Shown: positions 35,883 to 47,700 of the stretch, piece after piece
Numbering within the stretch: the stretch's first letter is position 1
How the letters are laid out: each line of letters begins with the position of its first letter
NCBI RefSeq assembly: GCF_041296385.1
Contig: NC_091013.1
Coordinates: forward strand, 33,261,001-33,325,000
Reading direction: 5' to 3'
Source of the DNA: Aphelocoma coerulescens
Lineage: Eukaryota > Chordata > Aves > Passeriformes > Corvidae
Length of the DNA: 64,000 nucleotides
The notes under the pieces: model-generated
Told to the model about the DNA's origin: nothing
The model's input: the letters and a program-made list of their open reading frames with translations, nothing else
Databases searched by the model: none
Position numbers and translations under genes: made by a program

Positions 35883-38706
35883 TTGTGCATATCCTATATA
35901 AGGATGAAGACATCAACTTTAAACAGGAAAAAAGGAGGAAAATATCTAAAATACCCTTTAAAATGTCAAGAAGACTATTATACTTAAATAAAATAACCTT
36001 AGCATCCTCACAGAAGTAGCCCAATTTAGCTATCACCATGGAATCAAGGGGTGTGGTTAGCTCCTTGTATAATCTGCAAGTGTCTGCAATGTTTTTGTCC
36101 ACATCTCAGCCACTCGCTCTTGTTTTTTGATCACAGGAGAGAAACGGAAATATTTTGAAAACATTCACCTTCTAAGATGTGCCTCTAAAGCAGATATGAC
36201 AAACCGTATACTGAAAGTACCAATTTCTTTTCATTAAGTGTAGAAAGGAGGCCACAGTGTGCATGTCATCTGTAGAATTTGCCTTCTAGATGTCTAAAAT
36301 CACAGGAAATTAATCCTGCCTGAAAGACACTAAATCAGTTAATGACTAATTGTGATGATGGACTCTCTACATCATTTAATGTGCACTAATTTTCTCCCAC
36401 TCTCATGTTTACCAGGTTTATTTTCATCAAAGACTTGGAAACAGGGACTCTTTTACTTTTCCAGTATCTTACAGTGCAGTATCTACTCCTACTCTCAGTT
36501 GCTGTGCTGGGTATCAAGACCACACTATTGAGAGGAGCAGTGACCTGTGTGGGTACTGGAATTGTGTGTATCATATATTGTTATACACAGTGGAGGTGTG
36601 CAGATTGTGCTTGACTTTATACCATTCTCAGGCAGCTCATCCATAAACACATAGTTCTAGATACAGGAACTAAGTAAGGGAAATGGAAAGGCTCAACATG
36701 TTTTCTGTAGAGTCTTTGATTTCATTTTTTGCTCATTCTTCTACCTTGACAGACAATGTTTAATTCATCAACATTTCTTCCATTCTTTTCAGTTGGTTCA
36801 TGTCAGTAGAAGCACTGATTTACACTCCACCTGATTCTTTACACAAACGATCTCAGCTGCTGTGGTGTAAGTCTTTCTTTGGTGAGGCAAACCAGTCTAA
36901 CAGTAAGCCAGCAGAACCTATGGTTACTAACCTACATCAATTCCCTGGTGCCATTCCCTGCACAGAGAAAACTGCTGGGGATTCATGGAATGACAATAAC
37001 CCTTAGCCTTTAGAACAACCCAAAAGCCTCACTATGTCATGATGCTCTGCAATACCTCCTAGTTGTAACAGCAGTGAGCTCTATAAGCAAGGCTTCTGAA
37101 ATGACTGTCCAGTTTCTTGGAGTCAGACAGTTTTCACTGGCACAATTCTTGTCCAAATGTATACTTTCATCTAACAGCGGCATTATGGAAACTTTCACAG
37201 GCTTGTCAACCTCTTCCAAATATATCTATCTCAAACTGATGTACTTTACACATAGGAACTTTTCCTTTTGACACATTCCCCTCTTCCCACCATCAGGTTT
37301 TTATTTACCTTTAACTTTATAACTTATGATAATTCATTGATTTTATAGTGCCTTCAGAGATGCTTTGGATGAAAGTTACTTTTACTGAATTAATTTCTTT
37401 TCTATATAATATTTAGCTGTAGTCAAATTATCCACTGTATTAAATGCATTTGTTTATATGTTACTAGATGATTAAGTTTTAATTTGCCTCAACTAATAAA
37501 CCCATTGTGCTTCTGCTTGGGTGAGTTGTATGTACATTCCTTGGGGGATTAATCTTTATATGTTTCCAATTTCTTTGTTCTTCTGATGGTTTGCTGTAAC
37601 AGGACAGAGTTACTTAGCTATTGCAACTATGCTTTCTGAAAATATCATACTCTAGAAAGTTAAGTTTTGTAACAAGAAGCCATAAAATTTATTAGGCCTA
37701 ATCTGATGTAGTCAGGCAAAACCACATAAAAATTCTCTGGCATATAAGCGCTCCTTTACATCTGAAACGGAAACAACCTACTTCAAGTGAAGTACAGAAA
37801 TCAGTCCCAGTTCAGTTTTATTGCTGTTATTCACTGTAACTGTCTGAGAGAGAAAGATAGTTAACATCTATGAGGCTGACAGAGCTGTTAGTAAGGGCAG
37901 AAGTGATAAGGTCAGTAGCCTCTACTGAGGAGAGAGGGAGGAACAGATTATTATCCCCTGTGAAATCACAAGGGCTAGCAGAAGAGGTACAGTGAAAAAA
38001 ATCATATAATGTGAGATAAACTAACCTTCTTACTGAGTTCTTGAATTTATGATTTTCACTATACAGCAGAATAATAAACTTTGTGTTCAGACTGACCTTC
38101 TGAAAATACCACAAATGGCCATAACTGTTTTGAAATGAGGAATGCCAACAAAACCAGTGTCTCACCAGCACTGAGGTTCTAGTGTCTATAAATGATTTCT
38201 TGTGTAAAGGCATACTCATGTGCATGCTACATTTGCCATAAAGACCCCTATTTTCAGATTCATATCTCAAAAGAACATAACAGAAGTCACTCAAACCTGA
38301 AATTAGGGCACAGAAGACACAGCCTGCAGAAGGAAGGATTTTGTGTCCCGTGGTTGCAGAATCTGGTGAATGACCGTACCTTTACATTTGTGGCCATAAA
38401 GAGATCCAGAAATACAAAGTCTGGAAACTCAAGATGCCTTTCAAAACTTTATTCATCCAGAATGATTGCTGAGAGGCTCTACCTGTCCAAATACGTAATT
38501 TCCACAGAGACCTAAAACTTAAGGATATTAGAATGGCAAGGTTTACTTAAATTTCACATGAGCATTACTACGCAGATGCTGTTGAAACTCTAAAAAATAT
38601 TTCATATGGAATGTTTTTATGAAAGTTAAAATATTAGCAGGTCAGTGAACTGATACTGTCTGCATCCCATCACAATGTGAATTTCCTTTTTGTGTTATTA
38701 TTGCAG
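35883..38706 (+). other. 3' end of intron 6, no gene recognised
   Basis: No known repeat or coding exon is recognised before the exon acceptor at 38701-38706 (TTGCAG), which follows a reasonable T-rich stretch (TTTCCTTTTTGTG). A 155-codon minus frame at 37827-38294 has no recognisable features. Confidence 0.6.
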
Positions 38707-38859
38707 GTGATTATGTAGTCATGACTATATACTTCGACTTAAGTAGAAGAATGGGATACTTTACTATACAAACATACATTCCCTGTATATTAACAGTTGT
38801 TCTTTCCTGGGTATCCTTTTGGATCAAAAAAGATGCCACCCCAGCAAGAACAGCATTAG
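38707..38859 (+). CDS. GABRG3: GABRG3 exon 7 homologue: loop C, M1 and start of M2
   Basis: The 153-bp exon joins the previous one as G|GT (Gly) and reads [20 protein letters not shown] through [20 protein letters not shown] to [24 protein letters not shown] is the loop C strand leading to the membrane. [24 protein letters not shown] is M1, with the invariant Pro of Cys-loop channels. [12 protein letters not shown] is the M1-M2 linker and the intracellular end of the pore helix M2. [12 protein letters not shown] matches gamma-3; gamma-1 and gamma-2 have NKDAVPARTSLG. The length of 153 bp equals the mammalian exon. The acceptor is TTATTGCAG and the donor is TTAG|gtaagt. IYFDL differs from the human IYFEL as I remember it, a conservative change. 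Confidence 0.97.
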
Positions 38860-41800
38860 GTAAGTTGCTAATAATTCCCTTTTCTGATGTTTCTACAGTA
38901 CAATTTGAAAATGTCAGCTTCCTTTCAAATAGACTGCTAGGTACACACTTTGGATTATTACTACTATGTCTTGCAGACCCATATCTACTTATTACTGAGA
39001 CCTCTGGGTGTTTTCCTGTAACAGGGTAACTAAAAGTAAACTAGTCTGAGCCTTTGGATGACACTGCCACCTATTTTGCATAAAACTCTTGAATTAATGT
39101 CTGTCTCCTTGTTCTCACCATGATATTTTAGTGACATTTTTGAAGAATTAATTAATTGCATTGCTGGCTTCCTTCCCTTCTGTAACTCTCCCCCACTGGG
39201 CATTATGTCTTATATATACAGAAAACTGTGGGATATAATAGTATTAACTCATGCAAAGTGTTTTAGCTTGCATGCTTGAAGTTAAGCTTCACACTGGGTG
39301 TATTGATATTTTTCATAGATTGTGGAGATTTATGCTGCTTTAGGTTTTCCAGAAACTCATTTGTGTCAGTACCAGCATGTATATTTTGGCAATATGCATT
39401 AGTATACGCTTATAACTGTTGACTTAGACTTAGAAATTTTTTCCAATATCTATAGGAAAACCTGTGGGTTTTGCCAGCATCAAGAGTATAGGGGTATATA
39501 ATAGCCAATTATATGTAAACATCAGAACCAAAGGAAAAACAATTTCTCAGTTCACATTACGGTTGCTAGGTCTGCCAATGTAAACTGATTCAGAAATCTA
39601 CCAGTCTAGGAAAAAAGGGGAGGCTATGTCAAAGTCTGCATGTCTGTTTTCAAACAGAGGGGTTATCATTCCCAGCTCTTCATTGCATCCTCCTGCTGGA
39701 GTTTGTTACTATGTAGGTCCATTTTTCTGAGGTTGTTGTACAGGAAAGGAATACTCAGTCCTCATTCCCTCCACATGAGTGCCAAAGGGCCAGTGCACCA
39801 TGGCTCCAGCAACAGGATGAATAAAAAGACTCACAGTTATTCTTTTATCCAGTAACCACTCCAGGACAGCAAAAAGACCATACACAGGTGAGGACAGAGC
39901 AGCTTACAACTGCCTGTTCCTGGCTGTGTACACTTGCCTCTGATAGCCATAGGTCTTAAGTGTACCTCTCTGCTGAATTCTTAAATTGAACTCTTTTCTT
40001 CTTAAATTGGGTGACTCAGGGGAGATAAGGAAAGACTGACTGTTCTCCGTTTTCTTTAAAAGGGAGTCTGAAGCCCCATGCATGGAGGAGAGTCACACAG
40101 CATCCAGTTGGGTTATCTTTCCTAATGCATGAAAGAGACAAAAGACACCTAACACTTTGCATTATTGGTTTGCCATAAGCATTTTTCATATCCTGTACCT
40201 AAGGGTGGTTCCCCACACCACATAGCTCAGTTTTCCCATTAATTAAATACAGAAATATGTTAGATCACTAATCACTAACGTGTGATTCTCCACCTCACCC
40301 CTCAGCCAGTTCAGGGAAAAAAGTATTCAGATACTGATGTCATGAATTTGGAGTAAGGACATAAAAATTAGTAGATCCAAGGCTCTACTCAATGGATGTC
40401 ATGACTCACTCCTAAAACTCCAGCTGAGAATTAAATCCCATAGGCTAAAATACAACTGGTCTAAAAATAAAGCCAAATATATATGGGTCACTTTTGTGCA
40501 CAGAGTCCTGTTGTTCCCAAATTGGCAATAGCCTGTTGACTCCCAGGATGCAGTAAGCAGATGCTCCCATTTTGCTGTAGACCTGCTTATAAAATGCAAC
40601 TTATAAATCTGTCTGAGCAACAGCACACATCCACATCTGGGTAATGGCACATGGTAAAATTGTGAGTAATGCTGAAATTGTCCTACTAATTAGTTGAAAG
40701 TGCAGCAACAAATCTTCTTCAATATAGCTGCATTAATATAAAGGACTAGCACCAGGGAAATATTTCGCTCTCTGAAATTAATGAATAATTTCCAAAGTTA
40801 TTGGCAACTACTCACAGTTACATGAAGTACAGGTATTATTGCTTTCTGAATAATGATAACTAATAAACTATTCCCATGCTGGGAAAAAAAAAATAATTTG
40901 GGCTTGGGACCATAAGTATTCTTTCAGTAGTACTGTCCAGAGATATTGAAGTGTTCTTTAAAAACTTGGTATTATAGTCCCCTTTTCACACTTTGAGGTA
41001 CTAAGGCCCAGAGTGGCAATGAGATTAACTCCAGGCCACCTGAAGAGTCAGTGGGAAAATGGAAGTAAAATTTGAGTGCTGGCTGTGAACTGTGTTTTGT
41101 GATCCTGAGTTATTCTGCACTTCATTCAAGGAGAAAAAAAAAAGTCTCTCTGCAGTTTCTGCTTGTCTCTAGCAATCAAAATTATCTCAAAATGTTCTAA
41201 GTCAAGAGGACCCAGCATGTCCCTTAAGAAAAGTTATGATCTGGAAAAGAATAGGTTTTTTTCCTTGAAGATGAAGGGAATTAAGTTAAACTGAAGCTTT
41301 CATCCCAGTTTCTCCATACTTTTTCAAAATGGGTATAATATGTAATAGGACCAGGCAGTTACTACAGAACAAGATCAAACTGCAGTTTAAAAAGATACAG
41401 TGGGTATCTTTTTAAACTCAAGGCCAGCAACATGTTGATGTAAAAGAAGGTACAGATGATATTTAATAAAAAATGAACATTGCTTTCCTTGACATTCCAT
41501 CTTTACCTCATTCACTAGAAAACCAAGAAAGTACTCAAAACAGATGCCAGACAAGAAAGATGGAGAATTAACTTTATGACCAAGTGATAGCATGCATGAA
41601 AGCAGCAGATATTTCCTTTAGTGTCCCACCAACATAACCTCAAGAAAATAAGAAAAAATTTGCCTTGCTGACCAAAGAGTTTCTAACACAAAACTCCTGC
41701 CACCTCACTCTGCATATGCTTGTCCAGTAAGCAGATTTCAAGCAGTAGTAATTTTAAATAACTGTTTAGACCAAGGATCTAAAAGTTAAAGTGCTTTCAG

Positions 41801-44572
41801 GTGTTATGTTATGCATAACTTGGTCTCCCAGTCAGTCCTTTTTGTTTTATCAAACAGCATCTTTGGTATGGGATTTATTCAGAGAATATAACGTCCCAAA
41901 ATGGTATTTATACACAGACTTGTAAGCTTTCACTTACACTTTCTACCTGAAAATTTTGAACTCAGGTTAATTCAGAGCTGTCCTTGGCTGATATTAAAAT
42001 TCTGTTGAAATAGATAGTTCATGAGCACTGTGAATTTCAATAACAGATGCAAAGCTCAGTTTGCCATACGGGACTCCACAATGTGAGAGACTTCACAATT
42101 TCATCTGGCAAGACATATTAGATTTGAAACCACTCAACAAACTGAATTTCGTTAGCATGAGAGATAAAATGAACTAAGGGTATGGAAACAAGATACTATA
42201 TTTGGAAATAATGGTGCTGCATTTTATTCATATATACATACATATATTCTGATTTGTAAATGTATAGAAGTACAAAACTGTATCATCTGCTTCACCTTCT
42301 TTCTCTTTCCTCTCTGTATGTATCCCCATAAACTCATTTTAACATTTTAAAATTAGTGCCTGCGGGCTAGGTGTAAAATTGATACACTAGATAGAATTTT
42401 CATTGTTTCAAAAACTCAGTGCTTGTTTATGGCATGAGCTGGAATCCAGTCGAAGGGTGATTCGAGCTGGTGTTCCACATTCAGGCTTAAGGCATGGATA
42501 TAGGATACAGGCTGAGTTGAGGACTTACATACTTAAGAGACTAATTATTTCTTTTTAGCCTCTTGATAAAAAACTCTCCTATCAGAGGATGAGTGGGAAA
42601 TAAAAACCTTCATTTGAGTCCAGGTAAACAGGATACCATATATTGTACTGGAAGAACTCTATAGGTTTTGAGGAAATTTTTAAAGGTAGTAAAATGCCTG
42701 AAAGCATGTGAATGTATATGTCACTCTGCAAAGGACATATTTGTGTCAGAAGTCTAAATGTGGATTAGGAAGTGTTAAAGAACTTAATTTTATATTGTAG
42801 AGTATGTCATAGTCTGGATGCAGTTCTTTTGAAATTAGTGACTCCCAAGGCCTCAGTCACGGCTACACAGAATGACTGAGTGACCTATAGTCAGTAAGGG
42901 TCAAATCAAAGCCAGTCAGTTCACAGCTTTGGCAGCTGGGCATCTCTGCAGCTCAGCGGCGATGAATGGCTAAGCATGGTCTTTGCAGCTTTTTTAAAGC
43001 ATCAGCTGAGTACAGAACTGATGCTGAGGGGTCTGGAGAGGTTGCTGGATCATGCCAACCACATCTGTTTACACTGGGAGGTGGCACAAGTTTCAGGAAA
43101 TGGAAATATTTTCCCAATAGCTTTTAGATGTCCAAGGCACACACAAAGGCCACACTTCCCACTTCCTATCAGCATTGCTTTCATCTTGGTTATTGACTTG
43201 CGGTTTTTTTCAGAAACTTTTTCTTTGTTCGTTTCTGGGTAACAGATATTTAAGGAGTTAAATTAATCATTATTATTCAAGTTTGAGACCCAGGCAAAAA
43301 TTTGCCTTCTGGCTTTTCCAGGGACTTTCTGTTAGCTTGAATGGAGGTTATTCCTGTGAATCACTGTAGCTTCTATCAAACTTTACAAGTCAGAGATGAA
43401 CAACCCTTCATAAAGAGAAAGTAGTCAAAAGTAATCCACAGATACTTCTTTCTCTCCAGAGTGCCTTTAGTGAGAAGTTATTTAACTCTAAGGCATAATT
43501 TCAGTCATTCCTTGCCATTTCAAACACTGTGCACCAATGTGAAACATCATTTTCACTATAAAAAAGATTACCTTATGGTTATGTTATTTATTGAGAAGGT
43601 TCTCTCTTGAGACTTACTTGTGGGAAAGCTTTATTTTTTTTCCCAAGACATTGAGAAGCTGGGGTTTTTTCTATCAGAAGACATGCAGCTCATAACAAAT
43701 GATTAAAAGCTTCAGTCCAAGCTGGCAATGAAAAGACTGTTATTCCTCAGGAATGAAGAGAAATTGTATGAATTACTAGGAGTCAAATAACTGACATGAC
43801 ATAGATTTCATTCTAACACTGGTTTTATTGTTTTATATATTTCACACTAATTCCCATTATATTCCTTATTACTAAATCAATCTAAGTGACGCTTTATATG
43901 AATTAAAAAGGCCATTTCTGTTAATGTTGCATCTGAAGTTTGTATGAGAGTCTTACTCTGAGCAAGTAACACTGACTTCCCTTACTCAGAAGGAAAGTGG
44001 AGGCAGTGGAGGCAGTGGAGGCCTCCCAAGGAAGCAGTGGTGTGAAGACATACTTTCAGAATTAATAGTCAGAACTTAGCAGAAAAACTTTTCTTTTCTC
44101 TCTCCAGCTCTTTTTCTTTTTTGAGCATAAGATTTTTCATGAGAGCAATACTACTGTGGAATAATACGTTTCCTTCAGAACTTTCTGAGTTTCTTGGTTT
44201 TATTTTTCTGAGTTTAGTATCTTTTCTGCTTTATACTCTTCTTCAAAAATTTCTTCATTCTCTCCTTCTCCCTCACCCCCATCTTCAACCTAGCTGGGAT
44301 CAGGAAAAGGAAGAGATGAAGAAAAGCATATTGAGAGGCATGGGAATGACACTTTTGCAAAGATGAAAATAAACCATAGACCAAATCTTTGTTTACAAAA
44401 TAACTTTGTCCCCACTGATATTATTTTCCATTATTTCTTAACACTACCATATGAAATTAATTAATTCCTTGGGTACACTCTGGATTTCTGTTTTGTATGT
44501 TTATTTCCAAAGATTCCTCTGTGATATGGAGAAGTGATGTTCCATATAATTAAATCAAGTTTCTCTCTGCAG
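38860..44572 (+). other. GABRG3: GABRG3 intron 7 (about 5.7 kb)
   Basis: The intron starts gtaagt and ends TTTCTCTCTGCAG. I recognise no transposon or gene in it. A triplicated 9-bp unit lies at 43996-44022. Confidence 0.9.
43996..44022. repeat. Three tandem copies of a 9-bp unit (AGTGGAGGC)
   Basis: AGTGGAGGC occurs three times in a row within intron 7, about 550 bp before the next exon. It is a short minisatellite-like repeat. Confidence 0.85.
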
Positions 44573-44769
44573 GCATCACCACAGTATTGACCATGACAAC
44601 TTTGAGTACCATTGCAAGAAAGTCATTGCCCCGTGTTTCCTATGTCACCGCCATGGATTTGTTTGTGACTGTATGCTTTCTATTTGTCTTTGCTGCTCTG
44701 ATGGAGTATGCCACCCTCAACTACTACTCAAGTTGCAGGAAACCAAACTGTACTAAGAAGAAAAAGTCG
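44573..44769 (+). CDS. GABRG3: GABRG3 exon 8 homologue: M2, M3 and start of the cytoplasmic loop
   Basis: The exon continues the split Gly codon (G|GC) as [20 protein letters not shown], the pore-lining M2 and the M2-M3 loop. It then gives [19 protein letters not shown] and [12 protein letters not shown] (M3), and begins the intracellular loop with [27 protein letters not shown] is specific to gamma-3. The leucine of VLTMTT and the threonines line the chloride pore in this family. The exon ends in phase 0 (TCG|gtaaga), and the next visible exon starts in phase 0. The basic run KKKKS differs from human gamma-3 (KKTTS, from memory) and looks more like gamma-2. Reading through the donor adds 39 intronic residues to a stop at 44884-44886, which is not a family sequence. 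Confidence 0.96.
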
Positions 44770-47700
44770 GTAAGATGGCAGCACTTAAATTTCTTTTCAT
44801 GTGCAGCTCAGAGAGCAGATAATCATTCAATTGTAGCCTGTAATCACATGGAACTTCACTCCTCCAAGATTTTCCCAGTGGTGTGATTTGCCCTGAAAGC
44901 TGATGGAAAAGTCACCCACAGTAGCAGTAGGAGCAGTTATGTGCCGGCTGAGTGAGGTCTGTTCCTAATAGAAGCAGCCTGCTCACCGTGGGGCAGCAAC
45001 CCTGCCTACGCATCTTTTGTCCTCCAATTACTGTGCTGGTAGTTGGAAAGGGCTCCCACTGAAACAGATTGCATAGCTTGTTATACAAATAAATGCACAT
45101 CAATGTATATTCAAATGCATTGCTATTTCATGGCTTAACAGGTCTAGAAATATTTATGAGCAGAATTTCAATGTCTCTGCTGGGAACCAGCATTTGGTTT
45201 AAGCCCTGTGCACAAAGGTGCATGTTCCCAAGGACAAAAATGGAAGTCACTTTAAAAGGTTTTATACACGGCTCATTTTTGGCTGAAAATCAGCTTCCAA
45301 GTGTAACACCCAGAAAAACACAAAAGCTGTCTATTTAGAATAAATTAAAACAATCATGCAGGAAGAATTGCCTGGTTAACTTCATAACTGACTATGAGAA
45401 TGAGAGGGGGCAGTTTAATAGAGAAAAAAATCTCAATGTAAACACAGGGAAGGGGATTGTCCACTCCAGATCAGTGATAAATCTTATGTGTTCAAGATAA
45501 GTAGTTGGAGATATTGTGTGCAGGGGAGGAAATAAGGACATTTGAAATCAGAAATCAAAGCCAAATAGGAAAAATGTAAAGAAGGAAATTAAAGAGAAAG
45601 GAGCCTAAATTTAGGGAATAATAGGTCATGATGTAAAAAAGGGATTGAATAAAGAGCTATAGAAAATGATTGAATGAAGAACTAATGAAGGAAAAGCTGA
45701 AACAAATACGGGATTAGAGAAAGCCTAGAAAGCCATAGACTTAGTCAATGACAACTCCATGAAAACTAAAATAGCTTCTTGCAAAAATGCATTGCTCACA
45801 AAAGGCAAAAGATTGTTACCAAACGAAAAGTTTGAGACCGAAATGAACTTGCTAGTGATCAAACTAAAATTGCCATCCTGTAGAAAGACTAAACTAAAAA
45901 GTCATGAGTGTCTTTGTTAGCAGCATGTAATTCCAGACATATAAATGAAGATGTGGGAAAGCAAGCAACATTGAGGGGATTTAAATTAACACCAGAACAA
46001 ATGCTCACTTACCTCTTGTTCGATCAATAAACAAATGTAATGGGTTGAATAAGAATTTTAAGTCTATGGAAGCCAGATGTGCATTCTGCTGAGATTTCAT
46101 GCAGTTTTCAAGTGTACAGAATATTATGCTGAACGTATAGAACACACAGCATGAGGTGTTTTATGCATTTGAGGGCTTGGTACAAGAAATACTATTGAAT
46201 TTAAATGCACTGTGCTTTCTTCTGAATAATTCTTTTGCTATCTTTATTTAAGCTACCTGATGTAAGTTTTGGTCATGTAATGGTAAGTAAGCTACTTAAT
46301 TCACTGAGAGAATTGGGGGCACGAATATGTGGTTGACATTTACTTGCACTAATTCCTGAGAGAGATGTATTGCTGTGTTATGCTTTACCCAGACTTCACT
46401 ATAAATATTGGTTTGCTTTTTTGTTAAAAGGTCAGTTTGTTTTCAGCTGTGGCAGAGGAACATAGCTGCCTCTTTCTATAAGGACTTAACAAGTGATATG
46501 GGAGGGAGGAGGGTCAAGTATAGAATATTATGTGTTATTTTTACCTCAGAAATTTTGTGTATCTGCTTTATATAATACAGGAGTTTCTCACTACATTTTA
46601 AGAGAAAGTAATAAGTACAAGTTATGTCATAAATTTCTATGGAGTTTTAACTAAGTTTCATAGAAAAAAGTTCATTTATGTATATGCAAAAATTTTAGTG
46701 AGCTTTCAAGTGGATTTTCATATAATTTAGGCACACAAGTTGAGCATGGGTAGTTGTACTATATCTAAAAATGGAATATGTACAGTCGGAACAGAGCACA
46801 AAAGTGTGTCTCTAAGTTGTATGAAATCTGAAACTGGAATACCTGCTATAATATATGCAGATATAAAGCATTCGTAAAGCATGAAGCCAGTTAATCAGCT
46901 GGTTGGATGGTCTGCTATCAGATAAGAACAGAGACAACTAAAATATTAGGGTTTGCATTTCTTGGGTTGGATATGTTGAAGTTTCTCATTTACAACTGCT
47001 AGATCCATGTTATTAGCCTATTTTTTACAAATAATAATATACACTTCTTTTTTTTTAACATGAGTTCTCTGATGTATTTTAAGACCTCAAATAGCTTAGA
47101 AAGTCTGCACACTGGCAATTAATGGTTTGCAGCAAGCATTCCATCTATATACTTTCTACTGCTGTCACTCCCTGGACAGACTTTTCTGAAAGATTAAGTT
47201 AACAGAGCACGCTGAGAAGCACTTTCCTTTTTCCAATTAAAAGCTATAGGGAAAGAAAATTAAAATGACATTAGGGTTTAAAAACCTTTATCTAGAACTA
47301 GTCATTCTGATCTGCTCAGAAAGCATCTAAAGCAGTCCCAAGTTTCTTATTCACCCTTTTTTTCTCTTCACCTCAAAATGGTTATTGAGAAAGGCCTTTG
47401 TCTATACATAAAAATCTTCAAATTATACCTTAAATAAGCAATGTCTCTGGCTCTCAAAATATCATGTTGTCTTTTCTAGCTTTGTAGTGATGCCACCTAA
47501 AAGGTGAAATGTATTAATTTTAGTGAAACCGTGTTCAGGTAATCCTAACCCTTTTCTTTTCCTCCTAGAAAATGCATATATATCATGTCAGAAATAATAT
47601 TATTAAGCATTTTTAACACTGAAATTCCTTGTCCAAGGCCCTGAAGAAGTGCCTTGCCTTGGCAGACCTCATGGGTGGGACTGGGATGGTGCCCACTGTG

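Larger units (their letters stand above)
692..38706 (+). other. GABRG3: GABRG3 intron 6 (about 38 kb)
   Basis: This long intron separates the 138-bp and 153-bp exons. Its donor is gtaaga and its acceptor is TTATTATTGCAG. It holds nearly all the interspersed repeats of the window: LTR pieces at 1790, 4240, 5740, 8625 and 22682, CR1 pieces at 2009, 7055, 24905, 27330 and 32861, and the polypurine microsatellite at 35606. Between these I see no gene. Stretches 9-22 kb, 28-32 kb and 36-38.7 kb are unique-looking, AT-rich DNA with only short frames of random appearance. Confidence 0.9.

Noticed and set aside
35536..36102. Longest open frames of the window (188, 149, 114 and 96 codons) across the microsatellite
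   Set aside because: They translate a purine tetranucleotide repeat (EGRK or LPSF units) on both strands and have no independent coding signal.
37827..38294. 155-codon minus-strand frame before exon 7
   Set aside because: No domain, family similarity or splice structure is recognised, and it lies inside an intron of an opposite-strand gene; consistent with chance in AT-rich DNA.
44770..44886. Read-through extension of exon 8 as an alternative C-terminus
   Set aside because: The donor gtaaga is strong and the added residues match no gamma subunit; it would remove M4.
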